The notes beneath the pieces are model-generated. The model worked only from the letters and a program-made list of their open reading frames with translations, was not told the origin of the DNA and ran no database searches. Below are positions 1 through 40,500 of a stretch of DNA of 64,000 bases, piece by piece. The stretch is from Parapristionchus giblindavisi. Its lineage: Eukaryota; Nematoda; Chromadorea; Rhabditida; Diplogasteridae. Position numbers and translations under genes: made by a program. Position 1 is the first letter of the stretch; every line of letters begins with the position of its first letter. Location: positions 102,001 through 166,000 of the forward strand of contig CALSFV010000262.1 of the NCBI GenBank assembly GCA_943737045.1, written 5' to 3'.

Positions 1-2297
1 CTTTATCAACGTTGCACGCAACAAGGATCAGTGGAACCATATCATGTCACTACAAATCCGGTGACCCACCGCTTAGTTGATCTCGATAAAGTGTTTAAAT
101 GTAAATGTAAATGTAATTCCCGCCCACAAGCCGTTCCAACGGTGGTGCTAATTCAAGTTCAGTGCGCGCGCGATGACTCTCTGCGTCTCTGCCCATCGAT
201 CTCCTCTCATCATCTGGCCACTCTATCACTGATCTAACACTCAAACGGAACCACTTCCTATCTTGTAATCAATACTATAGGCATTCCTGCACACATAGAT
301 AGATAGTGTCCTAACTTATTATTCAATCTTTATTGTGAACACGTGAAACTACTCTATTCGTCATCATAATAAAGTAGGTCTGAGGTAGAAATTAGACCCT
401 GCGGACTGAATTGGCCTTAAATTATCAATGGTCTAGTAGTTATTTCATGCAGGACTGTAACTTGAATAACGGAATATCTTTACCTTGTTTACTATAGACC
501 TAAGGACTCTAACCACCAAATATGAATGGTCTAGGATGATTTTGAAACTTTGTGCCCTCCCCCTCCGCCCTTACAGAGAGCGCGTTTTCGGATAAACAGT
601 TTGAATTGTCCTTCAATTATAACTATTACAATTCATACACTCTCTCAAGCATCGAAACTCCGCCCCACCACTCAACATTCCTCTACACAGTAAACCCGTC
701 TGGACTGCGCCGCGCGCTCCATATGAAAGGGCAAAAGGTGTGTTAAGCGTCGGTTAATACCCAGTTTATCAAGGTATGGTTGGGCTTCTGACCAGATATT
801 CTCTGTGTTAGAGAACTAAAGTTTTTGGGCAGCTTCAGGGGGTTTCCCTGGAGCAAAAATAGATTTCAACTAATGTTCTGTGATACTATAATTCTTTGAG
901 TAATCAAAACCAAGTTAGTTATCCCACCGATAGCTATAATTTTACACCAAGCCAACCCTATTTCTAACGTGCAAGTTTTCAAATGTTAACAAGATATTAT
1001 TATATTTAAGTGGGCTTTATTCCGGTCGCGGATGTCATCCACTTCACCTTGAAACACAATACGATTATGAATGTATGATAGATAGCACAAGGATTGGGAT
1101 GAAAACGAACAAAAAAGACTATGGTAAACATATATACGTACACTTTTAAAAGAAGATCAAATCTATCCTACAATATATTTATACTCATATTTGTGCCAAA
1201 TATATAAATATATATTACTTTTTTGCATAAATCAAAGGCAAAGACAAAGTCGGGGAAAGGGGAGGGCTGTGGGCAATGTAAAGATGGTGTTTGTGCATAT
1301 ACATATATAAATTTATGATTGTTATTGATTAAAATGAAGTGATGGGATGGATGAATTGATCGATTGATTGATATCACTCGTTTCTTGTCATAATAGGAGA
1401 TAAGGAGTGAATGAGAGATAATGTAGCACACTAAACATAGTAGATTCATATATTGATGGAATCGAAACGTCTATAGGCATACAACAGATGGACCGAAAGA
1501 GATACAGTACGCTGAGCACGAACAACAAAGGTATACGGTAGATACCGTAATCCACAGAGTACGGTGTGGGACACACAATAGTATATGAGAGAATGTCTGT
1601 ACCGGGGCGATCACCTGACTAATAAATGTGCAATAAGAGAAAGAACATCAATCAATCAATCGATATATTGATTGACCGCTGCGTAGCTACCGTAATTTTA
1701 CAACATAAAACACACACGATTGATCGATTGGGGTAGAATTATTGATTGATTGGTGTTTTAGGATTTTGATGAGAATAAAAAGATGGATAGTCACACTAAC
1801 CATCTATCGGCTCTCTAGCAGTTAACAAGAACGATATAAATAGCATATATATTTATAAATTTAAAATATAACGATTTTTGGTTAGATTATCAATAAAGGG
1901 GCGGGGCTTATAAGGGGAAGGAGTGAAGGTGGTATCACAAGTACATGCCTGGCAATGCAAACAATAACAATAAAGAACGGAATCTATGTGCAATATGAAA
2001 TGGACGAAGGATGGGATAGTGGTGTACCGAGTGAGGATACGGTAGGACGAGATATACGAAATGAAAGAAAAGACGAGATTGGATAGGAGTGGGATTAGTT
2101 GGCAAAGTATAGTGTATGTGTGTATGTGACTCTAAGTGTATCATATACTACTAATAAGGCAATAAAGCATCTAGCAAGATAATTGAGAGAATAAGATAAC
2201 AAAATCAGGAGAGATAAAAACACATAAAACGACAAATGACTAGAAAGATCAAAGATCAAGGATCAAAGTTCAAATGGAGATATCACACAAACGTGTG
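1..2297. other. 3' flank of MRCK, no gene seen
   Basis: AT-rich DNA with ATTGATTG runs and the 76-bp repeat. No open frame has coding character and no tRNA-like fold was noticed. Confidence 0.6.
162..237 (+). repeat. 76-bp segment repeated at 59468-59543
   Basis: Both copies read GCGCGCGATGACTCTCTGCG and continue to CTCTATCACTGATCTAACAC in the same orientation with a handful of differences. The second copy begins about 50 bp outside the right inverted repeat of the satellite block. Confidence 0.75.
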
Positions 2298-29957
<27,660 letters not shown>

Positions 29958-30049
29958 TCCTGCAAAATCAATAAATCAATCAATCAATCAATTAATAACG
30001 TATATATGGGCAGGGATTTTCAACATTTTCACGATTGGACTGCCGGATG

Positions 30050-30243
30050 CATACGTGGGCGCCAACATGGGGGTGCCCCCTGTAAAATTAGGGATTTTCG
30101 AAAATTTGTGGAATGCCTCCTGTAAAAAATGACGTTTAGGTGAAATTTTTGATAAAAAAAGGTGAAAGCCCCCTGTAAAATTAACCATTTTTCGTTCGAA
30201 TGCCCCCTGTAGAATCGAGCTCCAGGTACCCCGCCCATGTATG
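30050..30243. mobile_element. 194-bp MITE, CATACATGGGC family, copy C
   Basis: Same family, 8-bp duplication GCCGGATG on both sides. It lies just upstream of the MRCK start codon exon. Confidence 0.9.
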
Positions 30244-31199
30244 GCCGGATGAACCGAACATTCGATTAAATACCATTTTTTAACGTCCTTTGCTTTGTCT
30301 ATCATCGAAATGCAAAAAAATAGCCTTATCGTAACCCAAACCCATGTATGGTCAATGACAACATCCATAGTAAAACCAATAAAAATCAACAATACAAAAC
30401 CATCAATAATCCAGTTTTAAGTACAGTACTCAACGAGTCACCACCACTATCACGTATATCTCTATCCTCTCCACGCTTATCTCCTTGTCCCCTCATCTTC
30501 AACATCCCCTCCGTGAGTGTGTCATCACTATGTTATAACATTGTAAACACTTTTCGGAGGTTGCATAGAGAGGAAGCAGAGAAGGGATAACTCTTCTCCT
30601 TTCCCTTCCCTGCATCTTCAACCCCGTCAGTGCAAACCGTTCTACCTACTACACGAATTTGATAATCAGTTAACACCAGATGTGGGCCTTGCCAAGTTGA
30701 GGCTCTCTACTTACTTTCGCCCCCATTTTTGAGTAAATTTTGGCTAAACCGGGTGGATCTTGTCGCTAAAGGCAACGCCGACCACGTATGGTGAACACTA
30801 GTCTGTCTGGTCAGTCTAGTCATCAGTCTGGACATGGCTATCGGGAATAAAAGTGCGATTCCACAGAAAATGGACAATTATGGGGCAAACATATCAATGA
30901 AAGATACACCATTGAGAATTATTTCAGAGGGTGTAAATGGTAAAGCTGCTACACGTTTCAACCAGGTTTTCACTAACTTAAACACGGCCCCTAATACCCG
31001 GACGTGCACAATCAAATCAATCGACACGAATACACACGAAAATCATACTGATAAGAGGCCATATCACTCTCGCATACGAAATGAGACTACAGTAACTTAG
31101 CAATAGTTCAATCGGAGCACCGACATGACCGGACACGATCGTGAGTGTGATGGAGAGAGGACAACCCGCACTCACAAATCAACCGACACGACCAAGCTT

Positions 31200-34100
31200 C
31201 TTCTTCTTCTCTTTCTCTTTCTCTCCCTTTCTCTCTCTCTCCTTTCCCTCACTATCTTCGTTTCAACACCCATTGGTCAAGGAGGAGAGGAAGAGAAAGA
31301 GAGAGGGAGAGAAGGAGAGGGAGAGAGACAGAGGGGAAGGAAGAACAATTGTTCCTCCTCTTTCTCCTCCTTTTCCAAAGCCCACATTTGTGTCAATCGT
31401 CGAGTAAATGAACAGGGGGCACTCTCATTTTTTCTCGGTCTCTCCCTCTCCCTCTCTCTCTCTTCCTTTTCTTTTAAAACACACCCTCTTGCACTTTCCA
31501 TAAAATCATCAGCAATCGACCCGGTGATTCTGTGTTTCAGATGATGACTAAAGTCAACCAACGAAAGAATGAAGAAACAATGATTCGTCTATGATGAACA
31601 TTCCTCAATCAACCAGCAGCAAAGAGCGAGAAAAGTATATGATATATTTTGATGAAGGTTGAGGGGAGGGAGCCTGCATTCTATATAGTAAGCCCTCCCA
31701 TACATAATATAATTACCCCCAGGGCAGATGAAGAAGATGATGATGATGAGAATGGAGAATGGCTTATTAAAAAGAATATCCTGGGCTAATGAGAAAGCTC
31801 TAGACCAACTCTTTCACTATCTTCCTCTAAAAGCGCCACCGTCAATAGATTATGATTGGCAAATTCGATAAGAAGACCTCAAAATAAAATAGCTTGTTTT
31901 CATTCGTTTGACAACCAATAATAAAGTTTGATTTCAGCGGCAAATTCATAATAATAAATCATTTACATTTACTGATATACGAGCATTTCCAAGTCGTACT
32001 ATTATGCATAGCATATATCTGTAAAAAAAATAAAACTTTGATATACATACCTGTGTGTTTCCTCTATTCCGTGATGTGGATAGATAGATGATATGCTAAT
32101 TGATAGGGGAGGAAGGGGTGGGGCCAACTCGCCCTTCTACTCTTCCATTCACACACCGATAGATCACACTGGAAATTGTTTTTAAAATAAAATAATAAAT
32201 AAATAAGATTATATTAAACAATAGAAAAACAACAATCAAAGACTTTTAACGAAGAATGTCCACTCATCAACAGAAAACAATGAAGTAACGAGCGAAATGA
32301 AAAGACCAATGACAACGGGAAATACTTCCTGGCACGCAATCAATCAATAATTTCGAATAGAACAAAAATCAATCAATAATCATCGATACAAAATGTAAAT
32401 ATCACTTGTTGATTTCATGTTGCTCTTTGCCTACTAGTATCTCGAGATATCCCCACTCACAATGGGAGGATGAATGATACAATGGAGGATTAAGGAGAGG
32501 AGAGGATGAGAGAAATGGAATAACAGTAGTGGGGAATGAATGAATGAATGAGAATTGATGAGTCATGGTGTATTGATCCAATCGAGAGAAGACAGAAGGA
32601 GGAATAGAGAGAGAAGAAGAGGGAGAGGGAGAGGGAGAGGGAGAGGGAGAGAGAGAGGGAGAAGGAAGAGGGAGGAAGAGGAAGAGGGAGAGAGAGAACG
32701 AATGAGGGGTACAAGATTATGGAGTAAGTGAGCATTCGAATCCGCTTTCGCAATGGAATTAACGCCAGATGGAAAGAGAGAAGGAGGAGAGAGAGGAGGG
32801 GGAGGAGAAGAGATATGGGAGAGAGAGGGGAGGAGAGGAGAGGAGAGGAGAGGAGAGGGGAGAGAGAAAGATGGAGAAGGAGAGGAAGGAGAAAGAGAAC
32901 AGAATAGATAGCATCTTCCTTCCCAAAACAGACCCGAGTAGTGTAGATGCTGTACTCTCTCTCGGTCTCTATAGTGAACCCATCAATTGTCAGTCTATCT
33001 CTCTCTCTCTTGATACAGCCGCAGGCCACAAGGCTATCCAATGACCAAGAGACTGAGGAAGAGGAAGGAGAGGGAGAGGGAGAGGGAGAGAGGGAGAGAC
33101 TGCGGAAGGAGAGGGAGAGACCATACGCTCGATATATACCGAACAAGGGGATTGTGCTCTAAGAAGACGAGGGAGAGGGAGAGAGGGGAAAGAGCACAGT
33201 GGGGAGACGAAGAAAAAGCGGGACGCGAATGGAGAAAAAAGACGATGGAAAGGAATAAGGAGACGAAGAAGAAGAAGGGACAATAAGACGTCCATTTGAA
33301 TGTACAGCTACTGACAGAAAATAAGAAAGACAAGAATATGGGGTGAAATGAAATCTTTCTGCATGGAAGAAAAATACAATATCCCACGCAAAATGCACTC
33401 TACTACTCTGAGGAGTTGACAAAAGCGGCCAGATAGCTTTTCCTTAGATTAGGTCTCTATAGGAACGACACACGAATCGGTAACGATCGGTATTAGATCT
33501 AATTTTTAAAAAGCTGACTGGCCAGGAACAAAACACGGGTAGAACAAGGGTTACTGAATGAAATATTCATGAATTAGCAAACATGGATAAATTTCAGACG
33601 ATAAAGAAGACAAAAGGACATTTTAATAAAGGTAAAACGATTAGAATTCGTTATCAATCGATTGATCAGAACAAGACCTGAATCGCTCGAGCGGACACTA
33701 ATGGTTGACCGGTGGCCGCGCGATACACGCAAACAGACAGACTGTAATGACACGACAACAACCGGACCAACTTATTCGTTAGGCGCGAATATTTAAAATT
33801 CAAATATATATTTTAATAATTTAAATAAAATGTGAAAATTCTAATAAAGGGATAAATAAGAGTGTACGCGAGCTAGTGGAAAGAGGAGAAGTCTGCTGGG
33901 CTTGAGAGATGAGATGGAGAGAGTGAGAGAGGATGAGAGAGTGGTAGAGAACGAGAGAGAAGGAGAGGGAGAACGTAGAGAAGCCCTCCCTCCCCTCACT
34001 CTGGTCACACCAGACACACGAACACGAAAGGATTACGATCGACGACTGCGTAGATGCCCCTTGCCATATGACATCGTGGGGTTGCTACACAGTCACTATG

Positions 34101-34290
34101 GTGGGGCTGCTACACAATCAACGAATGTAGTGCCCATTGTCTTCTGTGTACAGAAAAATCGACGATGGGTATCTAACCTCCCTCTCTATTCAATCCTATC
34201 TCCCTCCCTCTGCCTCTCTTTCAAGTGGCCCATCGATCACATTTACAGTCGATTCACGAGAGGGAGAGGGAGAGGGAGAGGATGAAATAG
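31200..34290. repeat. Intergenic region rich in GA/CT microsatellites
   Basis: Repeated GGGAGA, GAGAGG and CTCTCC runs at about 31200-31345, 32591-32700, 32769-32900, 33055-33190, 33902-33990 and 34258-34285. The many open frames of 80-218 codons on both strands are simple-sequence artefacts. It probably includes the MRCK promoter and 5' untranslated exons, which I cannot place. Confidence 0.7.
32051..32110 (-). other. Candidate 5' untranslated exon end of MRCK
   Basis: On the minus strand, GAGGAAACACAG is followed by GTATGTATATC, a good donor, at about 32051. The coding ATG exon has an acceptor immediately upstream, so an untranslated exon must exist further 5'. This is the best donor I noticed in the region, but many others are possible. 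Confidence 0.2.
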
Positions 34291-34404
34291 GTATAGAGGG
34301 GCCAATTCCCTCTTCATTCTACAATTGCATGAAAGGAGTATCCGATAAAAGTAGAAAAGATTCATTTATCTTCACTATCCAAGTGTACTCTAGTGCACCC
34401 TTCG

Positions 34405-34765
34405 TTAAGATTTATGGAGTACCGTAATCTGTTTTCTGTCTTTTACAAATATAAACGGAGCTAATTTAACACACTTGAACAACCATCGGATATGACAAGA
34501 TTTATGGTGTACTTGAGTACCGTATAATTTGTTTTCTGCTTTTTACAATGAGTAATGAACATCATTTAGCTTTAGAGGAAGACAAAAATAAATATACGAC
34601 GAGGTTTATGGTATAGGTTAGTACCGTAATCTGTTTTCTGTATCTTATAAAATTGAACTTTACTAATATATGTACGCATGAGTTGGACCAGTAGTTGAAA
34701 TAGTTGATACGGTAAGATTTATGGTGTGAAGGGTTACTGTATTCTGTTTTCTATTTTGTGAAATG
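34405..34765 (+). repeat. Four degenerate tandem units of ~100 bp
   Basis: Each unit contains AAGATTTATGG(A/T)GT, then a TACCGTAATC-like box, then TGTTTTCTG and TTTTACAA. Units begin near 34408, 34498, 34602 and 34712. The rest of the surrounding intergenic DNA shows no gene. Confidence 0.6.
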
Positions 34766-35171
34766 ACGTCATCACGAGGGAGACAAACGGTTGAAATGAG
34801 GCAAAGGTCAATGTTGATCAATGGATTGAATGAAGAAGAAGAAAGATTTCTTCATTCTCTTCACTGGAAGCAATCAAGATGCTCCTTCATTGCTTTGTTT
34901 CATTGTCTCTCTCCATCTACCTCTACCTCTCCCTTTATCTCTCCTCCCTCTGCGGTTTTCGCAATGAGACTTTTGAACGAGAGTATTTTTTCTCGATTGG
35001 CTTAGCTAAAAGAAGGTTGGAACCCAAATTCAGCTGCTGCCATGCGCGTTCAGATTTTTTTTTGTACTTATATTTGCACGCTCGGGGAAATCAATCACAA
35101 TGGAAATTTTCAGCGACACGGTGCTATCCATTTTACAATGATGCCTTCAGCAATTTAACTGGATTACATCA

Positions 35172-35298
35172 AAACATTTAAAGGCAAACCGAGCTATTTT
35201 TAAACTCTCCAATCTAACTTCTCTCGCCATCTTTGTCTACGAGAGAGTTTTGTCAGAGCGGAGAGTCAAATTAGCACGGGTGTGCTTTTAAATGTTTC
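35172..35298. mobile_element. AAAGGCA-family hairpin element, intergenic copy
   Basis: Ends AAACATTTAAAGGCAAACC and GGTGTGCTTTTAAATGTTT are inverted, with an internal CTCTCGCC..CGAGAGAG stem. This is the most complete copy. Confidence 0.65.
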
Positions 35299-35699
35299 AT
35301 TCAGATCTGACATAATTCCTTCTCTCAGTTATAATAACTGCACCAACTGTCTTCATATTTCTCTATTTCAATCTTTATCCAAATTCATAATCTTCCATTC
35401 CAAACCAAGGCCACGCTGTCAACCTCCCTCTCCACTTTTCCTTATTTCACTCTCACTCTCTATATATCTATCGTCCACCCTCAATCTGGGTTTGGCAGCT
35501 TGACATGGAGATCGAAAGATATAGGTAGAGAGAGAGGCAGAGAGAGAGAGAGAGAGGGAGAGAGAAAGAGAGGGAGGGGGAGAGGGAGAGATGTAGGTAG
35601 TGTATTTGCTTCTTCTTCTTCATCCTCTGAATAGAAGGTACACCCCGTCCAGGGGTAAGGACACTCTTGAATCACTCTATTGAAACAATAGCAATCCGT

Positions 35700-35911
35700 A
35701 GTACCCTAACCCTACCCTAACCCTACCCTAACCCTACCCTAACCCTACCCTAACCCTACCCTAACCCTACCCTAACCCTACCCTTACCCTACCCTTACCC
35801 TACCCTTACCCTTACCCAAACTCTACCCAAACTCTACCCAAACTCTAACCCTACCCTACCTTAATTTTAACCCTACCCTAACCCTACCCTGACCCTACCC
35901 TGACCCCTAAC
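35700..35911. repeat. Degenerate interstitial telomere-like tract
   Basis: Mostly an 11-bp unit CCCTACCCTAA, giving way to CCCTTACCCTA and then CCAAACTCTA variants. On the minus strand it alternates TAGGG and TTAGGG. It lies in intergenic purine-rich DNA, far from any visible chromosome end. Confidence 0.85.
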
Positions 35912-36140
35912 AATGCCCTTATCCTTACTCCCAACCAGCAACTTCTTCATAACGATCAACTTCTTCATAACGATGGAGAAGGAGTCCCTTTTCCAGAACC
36001 CTAATATCATTTCATCCAAATCTTCCATACAATGCGTTCCCCACAGGCTTTAAACAAAACACAAGAAATATGTAAGAGGCAAATGAGAGATAAAAGGTGA
36101 AGGGGGAGGACAAATCCCTCGTAGGATGAATTTAACGATG

Positions 36141-36886
36141 ACGACTATTCTCGAATCAGACGTAGAATGATGATCATCCGAGATGAGGCAGAAGGATCTT
36201 GAAGAGCTGGACTCCATGGTGCGAGTCCAAAGATGGCCATCTGAAAAAAAGGAAATGAAAGATATTAATATAATTTTATTTATGCTAGAGAATGTGTAAT
36301 TTCTAAGATTTGTATATGGTAACGCGATAGTTCAAAATTTCAAGTTCAAATCAAGCGCGGCGCAGATCATTCAGATTTACAATATGTTCAGCTATGCTGT
36401 TTTTGCAAGAGCTTTACTATTTATAAATCCGCAGTGATAGTCAGAAATTTGGGCATAGCCTCCGGCGCACCAAATCAAAATTCAACCACAATGGAGCTCT
36501 TAAACAAAAGGGAGGAGCTATGGTACATGAGCTACAGCAAGCTACCGTATCATCCATCAGTTACAAGATGAGTAGTATCCTTGTCGTGTCGTCGAATCAT
36601 CGTTGAGACCGTAGATCATCGTTGATAGGAGCAAGTTGACGTTGACGATGAGGACGAAAACTCGAAGACGGTTCCAGATGTTGACGTCGCCCTCAGCTGT
36701 CGAACCAATCTGACGATACGGTGTGGAACTGCTTCTGAAGTACAGTAGATCAGAAATATATCTTTGATATAACAATTACTACTTATTGAAGACCATAAGA
36801 CCATAAAGAAGTTTGAATACATACCATGAAGTAGATGACGCTATGACATGGAAGTCCAATCTTGAGTGAGAAGAGAGAAAAGAAGA
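36141..36886 (-). CDS. Possible small spliced gene, unknown product
   Basis: Three pieces look spliced on the minus strand. A 5' piece ends at about 36825 with donor GTATGT. A middle piece follows a CAGAAG tandem acceptor near 36740 and is open to 36557. A 3' piece starts at about 36241 after TTTTTTTCAG. The middle frame reads YRQIGSTAEGDVNIWNRL, then a hydrophobic stretch FVLIVNVNLLLSTMIYGL, and ends YYSSCN. It could be a single-pass membrane peptide, but no ATG could be joined to it without ambiguity. Using the CAG acceptor gives a stop at the junction; using AAG keeps the frame open. The 3' piece has its own ATG frame (MAIFGLAPWSPALQDPS). I do not recognise the product, and a noncoding RNA is possible. 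Confidence 0.3.
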
Positions 36887-37555
36887 GAGAGAGACCTCTT
36901 CTCGTCCCGTCTAGAGTTAAGAATGAATGTAGACGTGGACAATGAAGCACTCTATGATAATTGTATTATGCAAATTTGCTGATCAGACAAAGACGTGTCT
37001 AGACTGAAAGTGGAGATTAGTCAAATTGAAATTGATTGAGAAAGAGATTTGCATATTAGTATTAATTCATAGTTTGATCTGGATCAGGTTTGGCGGTAAA
37101 ATCGATAGTATGCGGCATTCTTGAATGATTCTTGAAAGAGTACTATGGATTGAGAGAGTTCTAAAGATGCGAGATAGAGCAAGATTGAGAGAGTGTGGAG
37201 GAAGTGAAGAGTAGTCATAGATGGAGAATGAGAGAGCGGAGGTAGATCACAGCGGTGATTCCTATTCAATACACAGACAACATTGTCATCATGTCTGGTC
37301 TAGTCGTTAGTATCATCCTCTTCCTCACTTCCAAAGCGTCTTTTTAACTTGATCTTTGATCTTTTACTCTCCAATTAGTGTTTTCTTTTAGTTAACTGGT
37401 ATGACTCAACAATGATTTACAACTACATTATGTGTCATTCATCTTCTGTTTATCTATTGATTCGCTTTGATCGATCTTTCCCAATAATATTTTTTCCTGT
37501 ATTATTATACTTGTTATTTTCACTGATATTTATATTTTTACTCTTTCTTTTTCGT

Positions 37556-38480
37556 TCCTCGTATCGATATTAGATCAATTTTGTCTTGTGATGTTTCTTA
37601 CAATGTTACAATGTGATGTTGTTAGATCATAGCAGAGAGATATTTCAGTCAACATCTGAGAGAATGCCGATTAGGAATCCAGTACAGAGAACCAACACTG
37701 AGAAAACAGTGAATGATATACCATCGATAGTATTCCCCTATCTTTATCCCCTCCATACTCGGTCTCTTCGCTTCATATTTACATGTCGGTTTACATATTC
37801 TTTTCGTGTTTTTGTCCAACCTCTTCTCGCTATGTCTCTCTCCATCTCTTCCTCTCTTACTTTACTTTCCTCTCTCCCTCTCCCTTCCTCACCCATATCT
37901 CTCTCATATTTCCTTTTCATACTGTCGTTCTTTTCTCGCTCTCTCAATCATTTGTTCTTATTTCTTGGTTCATTTGCATTGTGTGCCATTGTTCTTTGGC
38001 TCTGTTGATATTTGATCTTTGATCTTTACCTCGTCTTTCCTCGTATCGGTATTAAATAACGCCCATGATCCCTTTTGTCTTGTGATCTGTCTTATTAGAT
38101 CATAGCTGATTATGAGAGACATTTCAGTCAACATGTGAGAGAGTGTGGATTAGGAAGAGAGTCAAGAGAATGAACAGTGAGCGAGCATGAATGATCTACC
38201 ATCGATAGTAATTCCCTATCATTGTCTCTTAAATTCTTGGAACCTTCTCTAACAGGTTAAGGTTATTTGCATGTCGTTTTACAGATTTCTTTCGTGTTTT
38301 GCCCCCCCCCCCTCTCCTCACTGTCTCTCTGTCTCTTCCTCTCCCTTCCTACCTCATAATCTTCCTTTCTCACTCCCAATCAATTATTGATTCATCTCTG
38401 TTGATTTTCGTTGTTTACTGTCTAGACCTTAATTCTTTTGTATGTGTTCCTTTGCACTCCCTCTCTCGTTTCCTTCGTTC
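37556..38480 (+). repeat. Diverged tandem duplication of ~450 bp
   Basis: Copy 1 (about 37556-37993) and copy 2 (about 38036-38480) share CCTCGTATCG, TTTTGTCTTGTGAT, TTTCAGTCAACATSTGAGAGA and ATACCATCGATAGT-type patches in order, each followed by a CT-rich tract. Open frames here are short and CT-biased, so I call no gene. Confidence 0.65.
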
Positions 38481-38988
38481 GTAGTTTTCGGTCGCTTTGT
38501 CCCCTCCATCATTCGTTTCCGCTCGCCTCTTTTATGTTGATCTTTGATCTTCCCTTGTCGTCCATCGTTCCCGTCCGGATTGCTGAATATACTTTCTCCT
38601 TTTGTAGGTATAATCATCATCTCATCGTCTTCGTCTGATGCGCCATGACGCTTCTTCCGATACCAAGACGATCATTGACCTTGTCATCTTCAGAAGCACA
38701 TCTGAGACCGTCTGCTGTTCTTCTTGAAGGGCATCTCAAGATGTGAAACTGTCGTCCGCCGTTCCTTTCTTCACTAAAAAAATAATAAAGTTTTTGGGGT
38801 GTTTTTACGTTGCAGTTGGTGTCCTAGCCCGCGAAGTAAAATGGGCGGAGACAGAATAGGTATATACGTTAGCTCCATCAGGAAGGGGCGGAGACATCGG
38901 CATATAAGTATGGAAATGTCTGAGAAAATGTTTAATAATTAAACTAATCAATGTATTATATTTACATATAATCCTAGTGAATCACTAC

Positions 38989-39310
38989 ACGAAATGAGTG
39001 GAAAAATTAAAAATTAATTTATATTAAAATTTTTATAATTTATATAATTAAATATATTTTAGCCATGCATTTTGGCCACATTAACAGATCATTTTTTAAA
39101 AGTTATATTCTTTGAATATCTTTCCCGCATTTCATTCATTATTTAGGATTTTCTGAGCTTCGTTCTCCTTTGGTATTTCAAAACTTGAAGTGTACTTACT
39201 TTTTCAATTTAATTAGTCTGTTAAAAAACGTAGCGGCCGAAATACCATGAAGCACAAATATTACTACTAGAAATTTAAATCTCAAAATATATATTTAATG
39301 TGCATGCAAT
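38989..39310 (+). repeat. Left inverted terminal repeat of the 20.4-kb block
   Basis: Outer end ACTACACGAAATGAGTG. It pairs with the right arm in opposite orientation over several conserved patches in the same order, so the match is not a chance AT-rich match. Confidence 0.6.
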
Positions 39311-39479
39311 CCTATACCTCATATATTCAATTATTATTAAAGTGAAAAAGTAACGTCACTCTCTTGAAGTAGACTTAAAGTAAATTTCAAGTCAGGGGCG
39401 TATTTTAAGTAGAGTAATAAAGTTTTGAAATACCAGAGTCTAAACCAGGGATATCCCTTAATATATAGAAGTTGATTTT

Positions 39480-40500
39480 GCCAAAATCCAAAAGTGCATT
39501 TCGTAGAACATCAATAACTTCCGACATACGCAACCAATCAAGTCGTTTTTTTTTTCAGATTGTAGCCAGATATCTTGACTAATTTTCGCTTATTTTTTCA
39601 CGACCATAACCCCTACCGTAACCGAGTTAGTTCGCGATAACGACGAAAAAAATAATGTCCCACCTCTACGTCAGCCATCTTTGAAGATAGAAGGATGCGG
39701 TTTTCACCATTAGATTCACCGTAGTCGAAATATACAAACGTCTCGAATGAAATTTTTTAAAATTTCCAAAATTAGCATTTTAGTATTGATTAAAGTTACA
39801 AATTTTAAACTTTGCGTTTATCGATTTATTCTTTTGTTTTTCTATTCAGTTTTACTAAATCGCATACGGAGAACACGATGCGCGCAATCTCCGATCGCAA
39901 TTCCATCGATTAACGCCCTAAATTTGCATATCAACATTTCACCACCTCCGTTTTGAGATAAAAAGCGACTATAACTGCTTCTTTTCGCTTGCATATGACA
40001 TTTACGAATTTATTATCATTATTCAAAACAAAAATAAGTCACAAGAAGCAAAAACAAGCAAAAGAAACGATTCAGGGCGTAACAAATTTGTCACAGTGAA
40101 CTTTGAAGTGAACACACGCGTCGCGTGTGTTCACTTCAAAGCGATCATTTCAAAGAATGTCAATTTAATCGTGGGGTTTACTGCTAAATTACGTTTTCAT
40201 TGTTTCATTCAGTATTCGTATCATCACATTTTCTTCAGGCCATCACTGGTTAGGGCCCTTACTATATAGAGCTTCGTTTAGCCACTTTCCACAACAGCCT
40301 TTCGTAGAATATTAATAACTCACTCCATACACAACCAATCAAGGCGCTCTTTTGTTTAGATTGTAGCCAGACTTCTTGACTACTTTTCGCCATTAACCTT
40401 ACCACCATATACTCACCGTAACCGAGTCAGTTCGCGATAACTGGCGAAAAAATGAACAGAGAGCACAGCAGCCCCCTATGAAGATAGAGCGATGCTCAGC
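39480..40500 (+). repeat. Two diverged direct copies of a ~220-bp segment
   Basis: About 39480-39705 and 40280-40500 share patches such as TTTCGTAGAA, CAACCAATCAAG, GATTGTAGCCAGA, TCTTGACTA and ACCGAGTYAGTTCGCGATAA in the same order. The second copy runs straight into the satellite array. No coding potential was seen in the stretch between the left inverted repeat and the array. Confidence 0.55.
40102..40140. repeat. Perfect 19-bp-arm palindrome
   Basis: TTTGAAGTGAACACACGCG, one T, then its exact reverse complement. It lies between the two direct segment copies, left of the satellite. Confidence 0.85.

Noticed and set aside
32490..33146. 218-codon open frame on the minus strand
   Set aside because: It consists almost entirely of S, L and P from CT-rich microsatellites, with competing open frames on the opposite strand. 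It is not protein-like.
35700..35911. A true chromosome end
   Set aside because: The tract is short and degenerate, and non-telomeric sequence continues on both sides, with genes.
37613..38008. 131-codon frame that looks like a membrane protein
   Set aside because: The hydrophobic look comes from CT-rich sequence. The tandem duplicate of the same segment does not keep the frame.
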